64,000 bases of DNA from an uncultured Lachnospiraceae bacterium (GTDB lineage: Bacteria; Bacillota; Clostridia; Lachnospirales; Lachnospiraceae): the NCBI GenBank assembly GCA_947625755.1, contig CANQPJ010000002.1, positions 1-64,000 on the forward strand. The letters are read 5' to 3'. Position 1 is the stretch's first letter; each line of letters starts with the position of its first letter. The position numbers were made by a program, and so were the translations under genes. Below are positions 40,660 through 50,998 of this stretch, piece by piece. Under the pieces are notes generated by a model. It saw only the letters and a list, made by a program, of their open reading frames with translations, ran no database searches and was not told the DNA's origin.

Positions 40660-41823
40660 CTATTTTACCACTCTTACCTTAATAACACCTTCAACTGCAC
40701 TGAGCTTTTCTATCAGAGCATCTGTTGCTTCATGATCTAAATCCATAATGGCATATGCAAAATCACCTCTTGACTTATCAACCATATCTGCAACATTAAT
40801 TCCTTCCACAGCCACTGTGGATGAAAACTGACCAATCATATTAGGAATATTCTTATGACAGATTGTAACACGACCTGCTTTGTCACAAACGCCAAGCGAT
40901 GCTGCCGGATAATTTACGGAATTTACAATATTTCCATTTTCCACAAAATCCATAATCTGCTCTACTGCCATAACCGCGCAATTATCTTCTGACTCCTCTG
41001 TGGAAGCTCCCAAATGCGGTGTGGCAATAACACCCTTCATATTTGCTGTTTTTGCATTTGGAAAATCTGTTACATATTTTTTAACTTTACCGCTCTGCAA
41101 AGCCTTTTCCATATCATCATCACAAACCAGCAAATCTCTGGCAAAATTTAATATAACGACTCCATCTTTCATCATAGCTATGGATTCTTTATTAATCATT
41201 TCCTTTGTATCGTCAAGAAGAGGCGTGTGTACGGAAATAAAATCACACTCTTTATATATCTCTTCTCTTGTTTTAACAATCTGCACAGTTCGCTTAATGC
41301 TTAATGCTCCCTGCACAGAAAGATATGGATCAATACCATATACTTCCATTCCCATGGAAACACCGATATTTGCTACCAGTCTTCCAATGGCTCCAAGTCC
41401 GATTACACCTAACTTCTTTCCTTTTAACTCATTTCCGGCAAAATTTTTCTTTGCTTTTTCCATGGTCTTATTAATGTTTGCATCAGACTTATTATCAGCA
41501 ACCCACTGATTTCCTCCAATAATATCTCTTGATGCTAAAAGCATTCCGCAAAGTACCAGTTCCTTCACACCATTTGCATTAGCGCCCGGTGTATTAAACA
41601 CAACAACACCTTCCTTGGAACATTTATCCAACGGAATATTATTGACACCGGCTCCTGCTCTTGCAACTGCCATCAAAGTATCAGGAAACTCTAAATCGTG
41701 CATGGAAGCACTACGAACAAGTGCCACATCGGCATTACCAAAATCATCTGTTATTTCATAATTATCATTTAATTTATCCAGTCCTAAATTTGAAATAGGA
41801 TTTAAGCATTTTACTTTTATCAT
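40660..41823 (-). CDS. serA: D-3-phosphoglycerate dehydrogenase
   Basis: 387 residues from MIKVKCLNPISN (41823); AAGGAG sits 10 bp before it, inside the end of serC, while the track ATG at 41832 overlaps that site. Oxidises 3-phosphoglycerate with NAD in the first step of serine synthesis. NAD-binding GKKLGVIGLGAIGRLVANIG; catalytic pair Arg/Glu/His in VRSASMHDLEF and TPHLGASTEESEDNCA. A C-terminal ACT domain (VTICHKNIPNMIGQFSSTVAVEGINVADM) probably senses serine. It starts one base after the serC stop. Confidence 0.96.
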   Translation of the reverse strand: MIKVKCLNPISNLGLDKLNDNYEITDDFGNADVALVRSASMHDLEFPDTLMAVARAGAGVNNIPLDKCSKEGVVVFNTPGANANGVKELVLCGMLLASRDIIGGNQWVADNKSDANINKTMEKAKKNFAGNELKGKKLGVIGLGAIGRLVANIGVSMGMEVYGIDPYLSVQGALSIKRTVQIVKTREEIYKECDFISVHTPLLDDTKEMINKESIAMMKDGVVILNFARDLLVCDDDMEKALQSGKVKKYVTDFPNAKTANMKGVIATPHLGASTEESEDNCAVMAVEQIMDFVENGNIVNSVNYPAASLGVCDKAGRVTICHKNIPNMIGQFSSTVAVEGINVADMVDKSRGDFAYAIMDLDHEATDALIEKLSAVEGVIKVRVVK

Positions 41824-41824
41824 T

Positions 41825-42907
41825 TTACGCATTCTCCTTCTCGAATTTTTCCATAAATTCTACCAATGCCTGAACGCCCTCAATTGGCATAGCGTTATAA
41901 ATACTTGCTCTCATCCCGCCAACTGTTCTGTGACCTTTCAGGTTTTCAAGACCGGCTGCCTTTGCCTCTGCCACAAATTTGGCATCTAATTCTTCATTAC
42001 CTGTCACAAACGGTACATTCATCAGCGATCTGTCTTCTGGAACCACAGTTCCCTTAAACAACTTACTTTTATCCAGAAAATCATAAAGAATTTTAGCTTT
42101 CTTCTCATTATGCTTCTTCATGGCGTCCAAGCCGCCCATTTTCTTAATCCATTTAAACACTTTGCCACAAATATAGATACCATAACATGGCGGTGTATTA
42201 TAAAGGGAATTTGCATCTGCCTGTGTTTTCCATGTAAGCATTGTAGGCACTGAAATATCAACCTTTTCAGGAATTAAATCCTCTCTGATGATGGCAATCA
42301 CCACGCCTGCCGGTCCGACATTTTTCTGAACCCCGCCATAAATTACACCATACTTTTCAACATCAACAGGTTCGGATAAGAAACAGGAAGAGACATCAGC
42401 CACCAAGGTATGTCCTTTTGTATTTGGTAATGTGTGGTACTTGGTACCATAAATTGTATTATTTTCACATATATATACATAATCTGCATCATCATCAATG
42501 TCCAAATCTGAACAATCCGGAATATAGGAAAAAGTCTTATCTGCAGATGAAGCAACCCTTTGTACCTCTAAATACTTTTCTGCTTCTGCTGCAGCTTTTT
42601 TTGCCCACTGTCCGGTAATAATATAAGCTGCCTTTCCATTTTTCTTCAAATTCATAGGTATCGCAGCAAATTGCTGGGAAGCACCTCCCTGTAAAAATAA
42701 GACCTTATAGTTATTAGGAATATTCATTAATTCTCTAATATCCTGTTCTGCTTCATCAATAATCTGCTGAAATGCTTTGGAACGATGACTCATTTCCATG
42801 ACACTCATTCCTGTTCCCTTGTAATCAAGCATTTCTTCGGCTGCCTCTTTTAATACTTCTTCAGGCAAAACTGCCGGACCCGCTGAGAAATTGTATACTC
42901 TAGCCAT
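41825..42907 (-). CDS. serC: Phosphoserine aminotransferase
   Basis: 360 residues. Converts 3-phosphohydroxypyruvate and glutamate to phosphoserine, with PLP. Motifs: MARVYNFSAGPAVLPEEVL, GGASQQFAAIPMNL, ADVSSCFLSEPVDVEKYGVIYGGVQKNVGPAG with the PLP lysine in GVQKN. ATGGAGGTATTATTAAA precedes the ATG. Forms a tight pair with serA; no serB phosphatase is nearby. Confidence 0.97.
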   Translation of the reverse strand: MARVYNFSAGPAVLPEEVLKEAAEEMLDYKGTGMSVMEMSHRSKAFQQIIDEAEQDIRELMNIPNNYKVLFLQGGASQQFAAIPMNLKKNGKAAYIITGQWAKKAAAEAEKYLEVQRVASSADKTFSYIPDCSDLDIDDDADYVYICENNTIYGTKYHTLPNTKGHTLVADVSSCFLSEPVDVEKYGVIYGGVQKNVGPAGVVIAIIREDLIPEKVDISVPTMLTWKTQADANSLYNTPPCYGIYICGKVFKWIKKMGGLDAMKKHNEKKAKILYDFLDKSKLFKGTVVPEDRSLMNVPFVTGNEELDAKFVAEAKAAGLENLKGHRTVGGMRASIYNAMPIEGVQALVEFMEKFEKENA

Positions 42908-42993
42908 TTTAATAATACCTCCATATTTTAACTGATTTTATCTGCGTCATACCCTTTCTATTTTCCACAATGATTGAATATTACAATAAAATA

Positions 42994-44685
42994 TTAGCAA
43001 TCATAACCCTTTTCTGATAAATCTTCTGCAGAAAATGCCTCGCTTATTGATGTATTTGCAGGAACCATAGGAAATACTTTATCATCTTCATCAATCTGTG
43101 CGTCAATAACGCATGGAATATTCATCTCAATGGCATCCTTTAGTGCACTTTCAAACTCTTCAATTGTAGTAACACGGTAAGCCTTTGCTCCCATACCTTC
43201 AGCAATCTTCACAAAATCTACAGCATCATTTAAAACCGTATTGGAATATCTCTTTCCATAAAACAATGTCTGCCACTGTCTTACCATGCCAAGTACGTGG
43301 TTGTTAATAACAATCTGTATAATTGGAATATTATATCTTGTTGCCGTTGCAATTTCATTCATATTCATTCTGAAACATCCATCACCGGCAATATTAATAC
43401 ACAGCTTGTCCTTATTTCCCATTTTAGAACCGATACATGCACCTACACCATATCCCATTGTTCCAAGACCGCCTGATGTAATAAGCTGTCTTGGTCTGCT
43501 GTAGCTGTAAAACTGTGCAGCCCACATCTGATGCTGTCCGACATCTGTAGTAATAATTGCATCTCCATTTGTAATACAATAAAGAGAATCAATAACTGCC
43601 GGACCTGTCAGTCTTGACTTATCAAGGTCTAATGGATACTGCTTCTTCATCTCTTCAATATGAGCCATCCATTCCTTATTGTCCTTTTGCTTAACCTGCT
43701 GATTTAATCTTGTCAGAACTTCTTTAATGTCACCGATAATACTTGCATCAGCATGTACATTTTTGTTAATCTCCGATGGATCTATATCGATATGAACAAT
43801 GTTTGCATTTTTTGCAAAAGAATTGGCATTACCAATTACCCTGTCACTAAATCTGGCACCTAGTACAATCAGTAAATCACATTCTGTAACACCAAAGTTT
43901 GATGTTTTTGTACCATGCATACCAATCATTCCCGTATATCTTGGGTTTGTTCCCTCAACTGCACCTTTTCCCATAAGAGAATCACAAACCGGTGCATCTA
44001 CTAAATCTGCAAATTTTCTAACCTCTTCATGCGCCTCGGAGATAACTACACCGCCGCCTACCAGAATAAACGGTTTCTCTGATGCTGCAATCATCTCTGT
44101 AACCGTATGAATATCATCATCTGTAATATCATCTGAATATCTTTTAATTTCCTCCGGCTTTTGAGGCGTAAAATCAATTTCATTGGCTGTAACGTCTTTT
44201 GTAATATCAACCAAAACCGGACCCGGTCTTCCACTCTTTGCAATCTTAAATGCTTTTCGAATTGTTGGAGCTAAATCTTCAATCTCTTTTACAATAAAAT
44301 TGTGCTTGGTAATCGGCATTGTTGCACCAACAATATCTATTTCCTGAAAAGAATCCTTTCCAAGTCCTGACTTTGCAACATTAGCTGTAATCGCCACAAT
44401 TGGAACAGAATCCATATACGCTGTCGCAATACCTGTTACAAGGTTTGTGGCGCCAGGTCCTGACGTTGCCATGCAAACGCCGACTTTTCCTGTAGAACGG
44501 GCATATCCATCTGCCGCATGAGCTGCTCCCTGCTCATGGGAAACAAGGATATGTGTAATATCATCTGTATTTTTGTAGAGCTCATCATATATATTTAAAA
44601 TTGTTCCTCCAGGATAACCAAATACTGTGTCAACACCCTGTTCTTTTAAACATTCCATAACTATCTGCGATCCGTTTAAAATCAT
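42994..44685 (-). CDS. ilvB: Acetolactate synthase, catalytic subunit
   Basis: 563 residues. Condenses two pyruvates, or pyruvate and 2-oxobutyrate, with ThDP, FAD and Mg for valine, leucine and isoleucine. VFGYPGGTILNIYDEL and EQGAAHAADGYARSTG (with catalytic Glu) at the N-terminus; GDGCFRMNMNEIATATRYNIPI is the ThDP motif. It follows ilvD by 18 bp. The small regulatory subunit ilvN, usually next door, is absent; serC follows after 86 bp instead. RGxS/VGMVRQWQ features are of the anabolic type. Confidence 0.95.
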   Translation of the reverse strand: MILNGSQIVMECLKEQGVDTVFGYPGGTILNIYDELYKNTDDITHILVSHEQGAAHAADGYARSTGKVGVCMATSGPGATNLVTGIATAYMDSVPIVAITANVAKSGLGKDSFQEIDIVGATMPITKHNFIVKEIEDLAPTIRKAFKIAKSGRPGPVLVDITKDVTANEIDFTPQKPEEIKRYSDDITDDDIHTVTEMIAASEKPFILVGGGVVISEAHEEVRKFADLVDAPVCDSLMGKGAVEGTNPRYTGMIGMHGTKTSNFGVTECDLLIVLGARFSDRVIGNANSFAKNANIVHIDIDPSEINKNVHADASIIGDIKEVLTRLNQQVKQKDNKEWMAHIEEMKKQYPLDLDKSRLTGPAVIDSLYCITNGDAIITTDVGQHQMWAAQFYSYSRPRQLITSGGLGTMGYGVGACIGSKMGNKDKLCINIAGDGCFRMNMNEIATATRYNIPIIQIVINNHVLGMVRQWQTLFYGKRYSNTVLNDAVDFVKIAEGMGAKAYRVTTIEEFESALKDAIEMNIPCVIDAQIDEDDKVFPMVPANTSISEAFSAEDLSEKGYDC

Positions 44686-44703
44686 ATTATATCCCTCTCT
44701 TTT

Positions 44704-46371
44704 TTACTTATTTATCTCTAATGTGGCACCTTTATTTCCTGAAGTAACCATTGAGGCATATCTTGCAAGATAACCTGTGGTAACCTTTGGTTCTCTAGGC
44801 GTCCATGCTTTTTTCCTTTTAGCCATTTCTTCATCCGATACGTCCACATTTAATGTCATTTCAGGAATATTAATCTTAATAATATCCCCTTCTTTAATTA
44901 AAGCAATCGGTCCGCCTACCGCTGCCTCCGGTGAAACATGACCAATCGAAGCACCTCTGGATGCACCGGAGAATCTGCCATCTGTAATTAAGGCAACTGT
45001 CTCTCCAAGTCCCATCCCTGCAATGGCTGATGTAGGGTTGAGCATCTCTCTCATACCCGGTCCGCCTTTTGGTCCTTCATATCGGATGACAACAACATCG
45101 CCATCTACAATCTTACCACCTTTTATTGCAGCAATGGCATCTTCCTCACAGTCAAATACCCTTGCCGGACCTTCATGTACCATCATTGCATCTGCTACTG
45201 CTGAACGTTTTACCACGGAACCATCCGGTGCAAGATTTCCTTTCAGCACTGCAAGTCCTCCCGTGGTACTATACGGATGATCCAGTGGTCGGATAACTTC
45301 CGGATTTCTGTTGATACATCCTTTTATATTTTCTCCAATCGTCTTACCGGTTACCGTCATACATTCTTCATTCAATAAACCAAGCTCACTCAATTCATTC
45401 ATTACTGCATATACTCCGCCTGCTTCGTTAAGGTCTTCCATATATGTCGGACCTGCCGGTGCAAGATGACATAAATTCGGAGTTTTTGCGCTAATTTCAT
45501 TTGCAAAAGAAATATCAAAATCAAATCCAATTTCGTGTGCAATCGCCGGCAAATGAAGCATACTGTTCGTTGAACATCCAAGTGCCATATCTACCGTTAA
45601 TGCATTTAATATTGCCTCTTTTGTAATAATATCTCTCGGACGAATATCTTTCTTCACCAGTTCCATAACAGCCATACCGGCATGTTTGGCAAGTTTTAAT
45701 CTTTCTGAATAAACTGCCGGAATGGTTCCGTTTCCTTTCAATCCCATGCCGAGCGCCTCTGTTAAGCAATTCATGGAATTTGCTGTATACATTCCAGAAC
45801 AGGAGCCGCATGTAGGGCAGACTTTTTCTTCAAATTCTTTTACCTGCTCCAATGTCATCTTACCTGCGGCATGCGCTCCCACCGCTTCAAACATAGATGA
45901 AAGACTTCTCTTTTGACCACTCACATGACCTGCCATCATTGGACCACCGGAAACAAAAACAGTTGGAACATTCACTCTTGCAGCTGCCATTAATAATCCG
46001 GGAACATTCTTGTCACAGTTTGGAATCATTACTAATGCATCAAACTGATGTGCTTTTGCCATGCACTCTGTAGAGTCAGCAATCAAATCTCTTGTTACAA
46101 GAGAATATTTCATTCCCTCATGTCCCATTGCAATACCATCACATACAGCAATCGCCGGGAACATAACCGGCGTACCGCCTGCCATAGCAACTCCCATCTT
46201 TACTGCCTGTGCAATCTTATCCAGATTCATATGACCCGGAACAATTTCATTATAGGAACAGACAATACCAACTAATGGTTTTGAAAGTTCTTCTTCAGTC
46301 ATCCCCAGAGCATTAAACAATGATCTGTGCGGTGCCTGCTGTATCCCTGTTTTTACTGAATCACTTTTCAT
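44704..46371 (-). CDS. ilvD: Dihydroxy-acid dehydratase
   Basis: 555 residues from [11 protein letters not shown] (46371), with GGAGGTAGTATC in front; the track start is six codons longer. Fe-S enzyme that dehydrates 2,3-dihydroxy-acids in branched-chain amino acid synthesis. Cluster-ligand motifs [16 protein letters not shown] and [43 protein letters not shown] near the C-terminus. The start lies 4 bp after the leuB stop, so the genes are coupled. Confidence 0.97.
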   Translation of the reverse strand: MKSDSVKTGIQQAPHRSLFNALGMTEEELSKPLVGIVCSYNEIVPGHMNLDKIAQAVKMGVAMAGGTPVMFPAIAVCDGIAMGHEGMKYSLVTRDLIADSTECMAKAHQFDALVMIPNCDKNVPGLLMAAARVNVPTVFVSGGPMMAGHVSGQKRSLSSMFEAVGAHAAGKMTLEQVKEFEEKVCPTCGSCSGMYTANSMNCLTEALGMGLKGNGTIPAVYSERLKLAKHAGMAVMELVKKDIRPRDIITKEAILNALTVDMALGCSTNSMLHLPAIAHEIGFDFDISFANEISAKTPNLCHLAPAGPTYMEDLNEAGGVYAVMNELSELGLLNEECMTVTGKTIGENIKGCINRNPEVIRPLDHPYSTTGGLAVLKGNLAPDGSVVKRSAVADAMMVHEGPARVFDCEEDAIAAIKGGKIVDGDVVVIRYEGPKGGPGMREMLNPTSAIAGMGLGETVALITDGRFSGASRGASIGHVSPEAAVGGPIALIKEGDIIKINIPEMTLNVDVSDEEMAKRKKAWTPREPKVTTGYLARYASMVTSGNKGATLEINK

Positions 46372-46375
46372 GATA

Positions 46376-47467
46376 CTACCTCCATTCAATGCGTTTTATA
46401 ATTTCATCACCCATTTCCTTACATCCGACTAATGTCATTCCTTCAGACATAATATCAATTGTACGGATACCATCCTCTAATACTTTTTCTACAGCTGCCT
46501 CCACCGCATCTGCTTCTTTATCTAAATCAAATGAATATCGAAGCATCATTGCAGCTGAAAGAATGGTTGCCAATGGATTTGCCTTATTCTGCCCTGCAAT
46601 ATCCGGTGCTGCTCCATGACTTGGTTCGTAGAGCCCGAATTTGTCTTCTCTAAGCGATGCTGATGAAAGCATTCCTATAGAGCCTGTTATCATACTTGCT
46701 TCATCGGATAAAATGTCACCAAACATGTTTTCCGTAACAACCACATCAAACTGTGCCGGATTCTTCACCAACTGCATTGCACAATTATCGACCAGCATAT
46801 GTGTAAGTTTAACATCAGGATAATCCTTCGCTACTTCGTTTACAACCTTGTCCCACAGTCTGGAACTATCTAAAACATTTGATTTGTCAACACTGATAAC
46901 TTCCTTGCGTCTTTTCATTGCTATCTCAAATGCCTTCACCGCAATTCTTCGAATTTCATTCTCGTTATACGTTAATGTATCTGTTGCAGTAAGAACGCCG
47001 TTTACTTCCTCGGTCTTTCTTTCTCCAAAGTAAAGCCCTCCGGTAAGCTCTCTTACAATAATCATGTCAAATCCCGCATCAGCCACTTCCTTTTTCAGTG
47101 GACAGGCATCTTTTAATTCTTTATAAAGATATGCCGGTCTGAGATTTGCAAATAGATTTAATCCTTTTCTGATTGCCAGAAGTCCGGCTTCAGGTCTTAA
47201 ATTAGGTGGCAGGTCGTACCAGCTGTCTTTACCGACTACGCCGCCGACGGCTCCAAGTAAAACAGCATCATTTTTCTTTGCTGTCTCTAAAGCTTCATCT
47301 GTCAGTGGAACACCATGTCTGTCGATAGAAATACCGCCCATATCCACCTCTGTATAGTGAAAACTGTGCCCATATTTATCTCCGACCGCATTTAACACCT
47401 TCGTAGCCTCAGCGATTATTTCAGGTCCGATACCATCACCCGGAATAACTGCAACATTAAAATTCAT
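46376..47467 (-). CDS. leuB: 3-isopropylmalate dehydrogenase
   Basis: 363 residues from [29 protein letters not shown] precedes this ATG (47467), 22 codons inside the track ORF. Oxidative decarboxylation of 3-isopropylmalate in leucine synthesis. Substrate loop [18 protein letters not shown]; signature [26 protein letters not shown]. leuC and leuD are not adjacent. First gene of leuB-ilvD-ilvB, possibly continuing into serC-serA. Confidence 0.96.
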   Translation of the reverse strand: MNFNVAVIPGDGIGPEIIAEATKVLNAVGDKYGHSFHYTEVDMGGISIDRHGVPLTDEALETAKKNDAVLLGAVGGVVGKDSWYDLPPNLRPEAGLLAIRKGLNLFANLRPAYLYKELKDACPLKKEVADAGFDMIIVRELTGGLYFGERKTEEVNGVLTATDTLTYNENEIRRIAVKAFEIAMKRRKEVISVDKSNVLDSSRLWDKVVNEVAKDYPDVKLTHMLVDNCAMQLVKNPAQFDVVVTENMFGDILSDEASMITGSIGMLSSASLREDKFGLYEPSHGAAPDIAGQNKANPLATILSAAMMLRYSFDLDKEADAVEAAVEKVLEDGIRTIDIMSEGMTLVGCKEMGDEIIKRIEWR

Positions 47468-47543
47468 TGTAATTTCCTCTTTCTTTTTCAATCTGTGTGA
47501 ATGTAAATCTTTTTCGCATACAAAAACCCACATTAACTTGTAA

Positions 47544-47572
47544 ATTATAACCTAAACAGCGCTTTTTTTCAA
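47544..47572 (-). promoter_or_regulatory. Promoter of the leuB-ilvD-ilvB operon
   Basis: Minus-strand TTGAAA, 17 bp, TATAAT. The leader to leuB is about 70 nt, too short for a T-box; no attenuator was seen. Confidence 0.8.
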
Positions 47573-47623
47573 CCATACAGATATAATTATTTATTGATAA
47601 AATTTAACATTTCTTTTAGCAAA

Positions 47624-47657
47624 GAAAAATACTGCTGCACATACAATGCAACAGTAT
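47624..47657 (-). terminator. Terminator after yajC
   Basis: Minus-strand ATACTGTTGCA TTGTATG TGCAGCAGTAT followed by TTTTC. Confidence 0.88.
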
Positions 47658-47676
47658 CTTTCAAAATATTATTCAA

Positions 47677-47976
47677 TTATACGTTTGCCTTTTCCACATC
47701 AACAATAGCGGTCTTCTGCATTGGTATACGGCAGTTCTTATTTCCGCCAAATTCAACGATAACTGTATCATCTGTCACATCAATAATCATACCGTAAAAT
47801 CCACTGCTTGTTAAAACGCTGTCTCCAATCTCTACACTGTTCATCAGTTCCTGTTGTTTCTTTTCCTGCTTTTTCTGTGGTCTGATAGCTATAAAATACA
47901 TGAATCCTACAATAATTAGCACGTATAAAATAAGAACTACCCAGCTCGCAGATTGCTGTGCTGCTAAAAGTGTCAT
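47677..47976 (-). CDS. yajC: Preprotein translocase accessory subunit YajC
   Basis: 99 residues from MTLLAAQQSASWVVLIL (47976), with AGGAGGTATTAGG in front, inside the end of tgt. One membrane helix (VVLILYVLIIVGFMYFIAI) followed by RPQKKQEKKQQELMNSVEIGDSVLTSSGFYGMIIDV, the standard YajC pattern. Associates with SecDF at the membrane. It follows tgt directly, a conserved order in bacteria. Confidence 0.95.
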   Translation of the reverse strand: MTLLAAQQSASWVVLILYVLIIVGFMYFIAIRPQKKQEKKQQELMNSVEIGDSVLTSSGFYGMIIDVTDDTVIVEFGGNKNCRIPMQKTAIVDVEKANV

Positions 47977-47977
47977 C

Positions 47978-49123
47978 CTAATACCTCCTGTTTTGGTCAT
48001 TTTCTTGAAATCCCTCTAATTTCTTCTTTTTATACTCATTAAATTGCCCTGCCTCTATGGCATCTCTGATTTCCTCCATCATTGTATTATAAAAGTACAA
48101 ATTATGCAAGACACATAAACGCATTCCCAGCATTTCTTTTGCCTTTAACAAATGACGGATGTATGCCCTGCTATGATATTTACATGCAGGACACTGGCAC
48201 CCTTCTTCAATCGGTTCTGCATCAGTCTCATATTTTGCATTGAACAGATTCAGTTTTCCCCTATTCGTGTATACATGTCCATGGCGTCCGTTTCGGGCAG
48301 GATATACGCAATCAAAAAAATCAACGCCTCTTTCTACTGCTTCTATTATATTCGCAGGAGTTCCTACCCCCATCAGATAAATTGGTTTATTGTTAGGCAA
48401 ATACGGCTCTACTGCTTCAATAATACGGTACATTTCATCATGGCTTTCTCCTACAGCCAAGCCGCCGATAGCATACCCGTCTAAATCCATTTCAGAAATT
48501 ACTTTGGCATGTTCCATACGAATATCATCATATATGCCGCCCTGATTAATACCAAACAGCATTTGTTCTTTATTAATGGTATCGTCTAATGTATTCAGAC
48601 GTCGCATTTCTACTTTGCATCGTTTCAGCCATCTGGTTGTTCTGTCCACTGAATGTTTAATATATTCCTTCGATGCCACACTGGATGGACATTCATCAAA
48701 TGCCATCGCTATCGTGGATGCCAGATTGGACTGTATCTGCATGCTTTCTTCCGGTCCCATAAATATCTTTCTGCCATCAATATGAGAGCGGAAATGCACA
48801 CCCTCTTCTTTAATACTTCTCAAACCGGCAAGGGAAAATACCTGAAAGCCACCGGAATCTGTCAGTATCGGTCTGTTCCAATTCATAAATTTATGAATTC
48901 CACCCATTTTTTTAACAATCTGATCACCCGGTCTTACATGTAAATGATAAGTGTTAGATAATTCTACCTGCGTTTTTATTTGATATAAATCTTCTGCGGC
49001 AACCGCTCCTTTAATTGCTGCGGCTGTTCCCACATTCATAAAAACCGGGGTTTGAATTTTTCCATGTATGGTAGTAAATTCTCCCCGCTTTGCATTTCCA
49101 TCCTTCGCTAAAATTTTAAACAT
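47978..49123 (-). CDS. tgt: Queuine tRNA-ribosyltransferase
   Basis: 381 residues. Exchanges guanine-34 of GUN-anticodon tRNAs for preQ1 on the path to queuosine. ILTDSGGFQVFSLAGLRSI holds the first catalytic Asp; GGLAVGES and the nucleophile in FFDCVYPARNGRHGHVYT; zinc site CQCPACKYHSRAYIRHLL. Full length. Upstream of yajC by one base. No signal of a preQ1 riboswitch was seen in front of it. Confidence 0.97.
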   Translation of the reverse strand: MFKILAKDGNAKRGEFTTIHGKIQTPVFMNVGTAAAIKGAVAAEDLYQIKTQVELSNTYHLHVRPGDQIVKKMGGIHKFMNWNRPILTDSGGFQVFSLAGLRSIKEEGVHFRSHIDGRKIFMGPEESMQIQSNLASTIAMAFDECPSSVASKEYIKHSVDRTTRWLKRCKVEMRRLNTLDDTINKEQMLFGINQGGIYDDIRMEHAKVISEMDLDGYAIGGLAVGESHDEMYRIIEAVEPYLPNNKPIYLMGVGTPANIIEAVERGVDFFDCVYPARNGRHGHVYTNRGKLNLFNAKYETDAEPIEEGCQCPACKYHSRAYIRHLLKAKEMLGMRLCVLHNLYFYNTMMEEIRDAIEAGQFNEYKKKKLEGFQENDQNRRY

Positions 49124-49257
49124 AATTTATCTCCTGATTATGGTATATATTCTATTTGATTTCATTTAGTATTGCAAGTTCTTTCATACACTTTCATCTT
49201 TCTAAAAAACACCCGGGTTGATAGAATCACTATGAGAAGGACGGCTGTCTGAATAAC

Positions 49258-49286
49258 TTGCACTTATTCTTTCCAATTGATATACT
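49258..49286 (+). promoter_or_regulatory. aroC promoter
   Basis: TTGCAC, 17 bp, TATACT, 35 bp before the start codon. Confidence 0.75.
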
Positions 49287-49320
49287 GATAAAGATAAAGA
49301 AGATACATAAGGAGGTTATT

Positions 49321-50430
49321 ATGTCTGGTTCAACTTATGGCAATATTTTTAAAATCACAACTTGGGGAGAATCCCACGGAAAAGCAGTGGGGGTTGTTGT
49401 CGATGGATGCCCTGCCGGAATAAATTTGTCTGAAAACGACATTCAAAAATTTTTAGATAGAAGAAAACCAGGGCAGTCAAAATACACAACGCAAAGAAAT
49501 GAAGACGATAAGGTCGAGCTTTTATCCGGAATATTTGAAGGTAAAACAACCGGTTCCCCTATTTCAATGATTGTGCATAACAAAGACCACCATTCTGCCG
49601 ATTATAGCCAGATTGCATCCTATTACAGACCCGGACACGCTGATTATACTTTTGATGAAAAATACGGTTTCAGAGATTATCGGGGTGGTGGACGTTCCTC
49701 TGGTCGTGAAACGATTGGACGCGTTGCGGGCGGAGCCATTGCCTCCAAAATATTAGAGCAGTTAAATATTTCTATACTTACCTATTCCAAAGCTATTGGA
49801 AATATAGAAATTGATTACAATAATTTTAATCCATCAGAAATAAATAATAATTCTCTATATATGCCGGACCACAGTGCTGCTGTCAGGGCTGGAGAATTAT
49901 TAAAAGAAAAAATGGCTGAAAAAGATTCTGTTGGAGGTATCATCGAATGTCTTATTGATGGTATGCCTGCCGGTATTGGCGAACCAGTATTTGAAAAACT
50001 GGATGCCAATCTTGCAAAAGCGGTTATGTCGATTGGTGCTGTTAAAGGTATTGAAATCGGAGACGGTTTTGCCGTATCTCATTCTACCGGTTCCGACAAT
50101 AATGACGGTTTCCGAAGTGAGAATGGAAAAATTTTTAAAACAGCCAACCATGCAGGTGGCATTTTGGGTGGTATCAGTGATGGCTCGCAAATTGTACTCC
50201 GTGCCGCTGTAAAACCTACTCCTTCTATTGCCAAAACACAGTCTACAGTGACAAAATCCGGTGAGAACATTGATGTCAATATCAAAGGCCGCCATGATCC
50301 GATTATTGTTCCAAGAGCGGTTGTCGTCGTGGAATCAATGACTGCCATTACACTAGTTGATATGTTATTCAATGCCATGACCTCCCGAATGGATAAAATT
50401 ATTGAGTTTTGGAAAAATACAAATATTTAG
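49321..50430 (+). CDS. aroC: Chorismate synthase
   Basis: 369 residues from MSGSTYGNIFKITTWGESHGKAVG (49321), preceded by AAGGAGGTTATT; the track start lies 21 codons earlier in the promoter. Makes chorismate from EPSP with reduced FMN. Conserved blocks: GESHGKAVGVVVDGCPAG, RRKPGQSKYTTQRNEDD, DYRGGGRSSGRETIGRVAGGAIA and FRSENGKIFKTANHAGGILGGISDG. Other shikimate genes are not adjacent. Repeat element copy 2 begins about 100 bp after its stop. Confidence 0.97.
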   Translation: MSGSTYGNIFKITTWGESHGKAVGVVVDGCPAGINLSENDIQKFLDRRKPGQSKYTTQRNEDDKVELLSGIFEGKTTGSPISMIVHNKDHHSADYSQIASYYRPGHADYTFDEKYGFRDYRGGGRSSGRETIGRVAGGAIASKILEQLNISILTYSKAIGNIEIDYNNFNPSEINNNSLYMPDHSAAVRAGELLKEKMAEKDSVGGIIECLIDGMPAGIGEPVFEKLDANLAKAVMSIGAVKGIEIGDGFAVSHSTGSDNNDGFRSENGKIFKTANHAGGILGGISDGSQIVLRAAVKPTPSIAKTQSTVTKSGENIDVNIKGRHDPIIVPRAVVVVESMTAITLVDMLFNAMTSRMDKIIEFWKNTNI

Positions 50431-50527
50431 ATAACAAAAACTTCGTAACCGAACTCTTGCAAAAACATGGGTTTTCAGGCAGGGCTGTCTTCCCGTGCCT
50501 CTGCGATTATTGTTGAACATTTTGATT

Positions 50528-50934
50528 GGAACTGTAAAAAGTCTTTTTACATGGAAGTTTTTGTCAAGCTGCCAAGTATATATGTAAAATTTTCGGGCAT
50601 TCATGATGCAGGAGAATGAATTACATATATTTTTTGCCAAACCAACCCATTATACATGTAAAATCTTTGGATATCCATGATGAGGGAGAATATATTACAT
50701 ATACTTTTTACCAAGCCAGCCAGGCATATATGTAAAATTTTCGAACATTCATGATGAGGGAGAATATATTACATATACTTTTTTGTCAAGCCAACCGAGT
50801 ATATATGTAAAATCTTGAGAAATCCATGCCAAGTGAAAATATATTACATATCTATATATAATTATAAAAAACTAATATATGTAAATTATAAATATGATTT
50901 ATGGCAGGGCTGCTTTATCTTTTTACAGTCCCTT
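50528..50934 (+). repeat. Composite 74-bp repeat element, copy 2
   Basis: Head GGAACTGTAAAAAG...GTTTTTGTCAAGCTGCC; units of ATGTAAAAT...ATATTACATATA at 50582, 50656, 50730, 50805 and 50879 (period 74-75); tail AAGTGAAAATATATTACATATCTATATATAATTATAAAA...AATTATAAATATG. The outer ends GGAACTGTAAAAAG and CTTTTTACAGTCCC form 14-bp terminal inverted repeats with one mismatch. Opposite in orientation to copy 1. No ORF. Confidence 0.87.
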
Positions 50935-50944
50935 ATACTATAAA

Positions 50945-50989
50945 AGAAAGGATTCCACCGAAAAAATTTCATTTCGGTAGAATCCTTCC
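50945..50989. terminator. Bidirectional terminator between aroC/repeat and the LRR gene
   Basis: AAGGATTCCACCGAAA and TTTCGGTAGAATCCTT form a long stem, with T-rich tails on both strands. Confidence 0.88.
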
Positions 50990-50998
50990 TTTTTTACT

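Noticed and set aside
47468-47676. T-box or leader-peptide attenuator before leuB
   Set aside because: Promoter at 47544-47572 leaves only about 70 nt; no T-box consensus or Leu/Val/Ile-rich peptide seen. The hairpin at 47624 belongs to yajC.
37540-50934. 74-bp arrays as CRISPR
   Set aside because: Whole 74-bp units are repeated, with no unique spacers of even length and no cas genes; the two arrays share head and tail instead.
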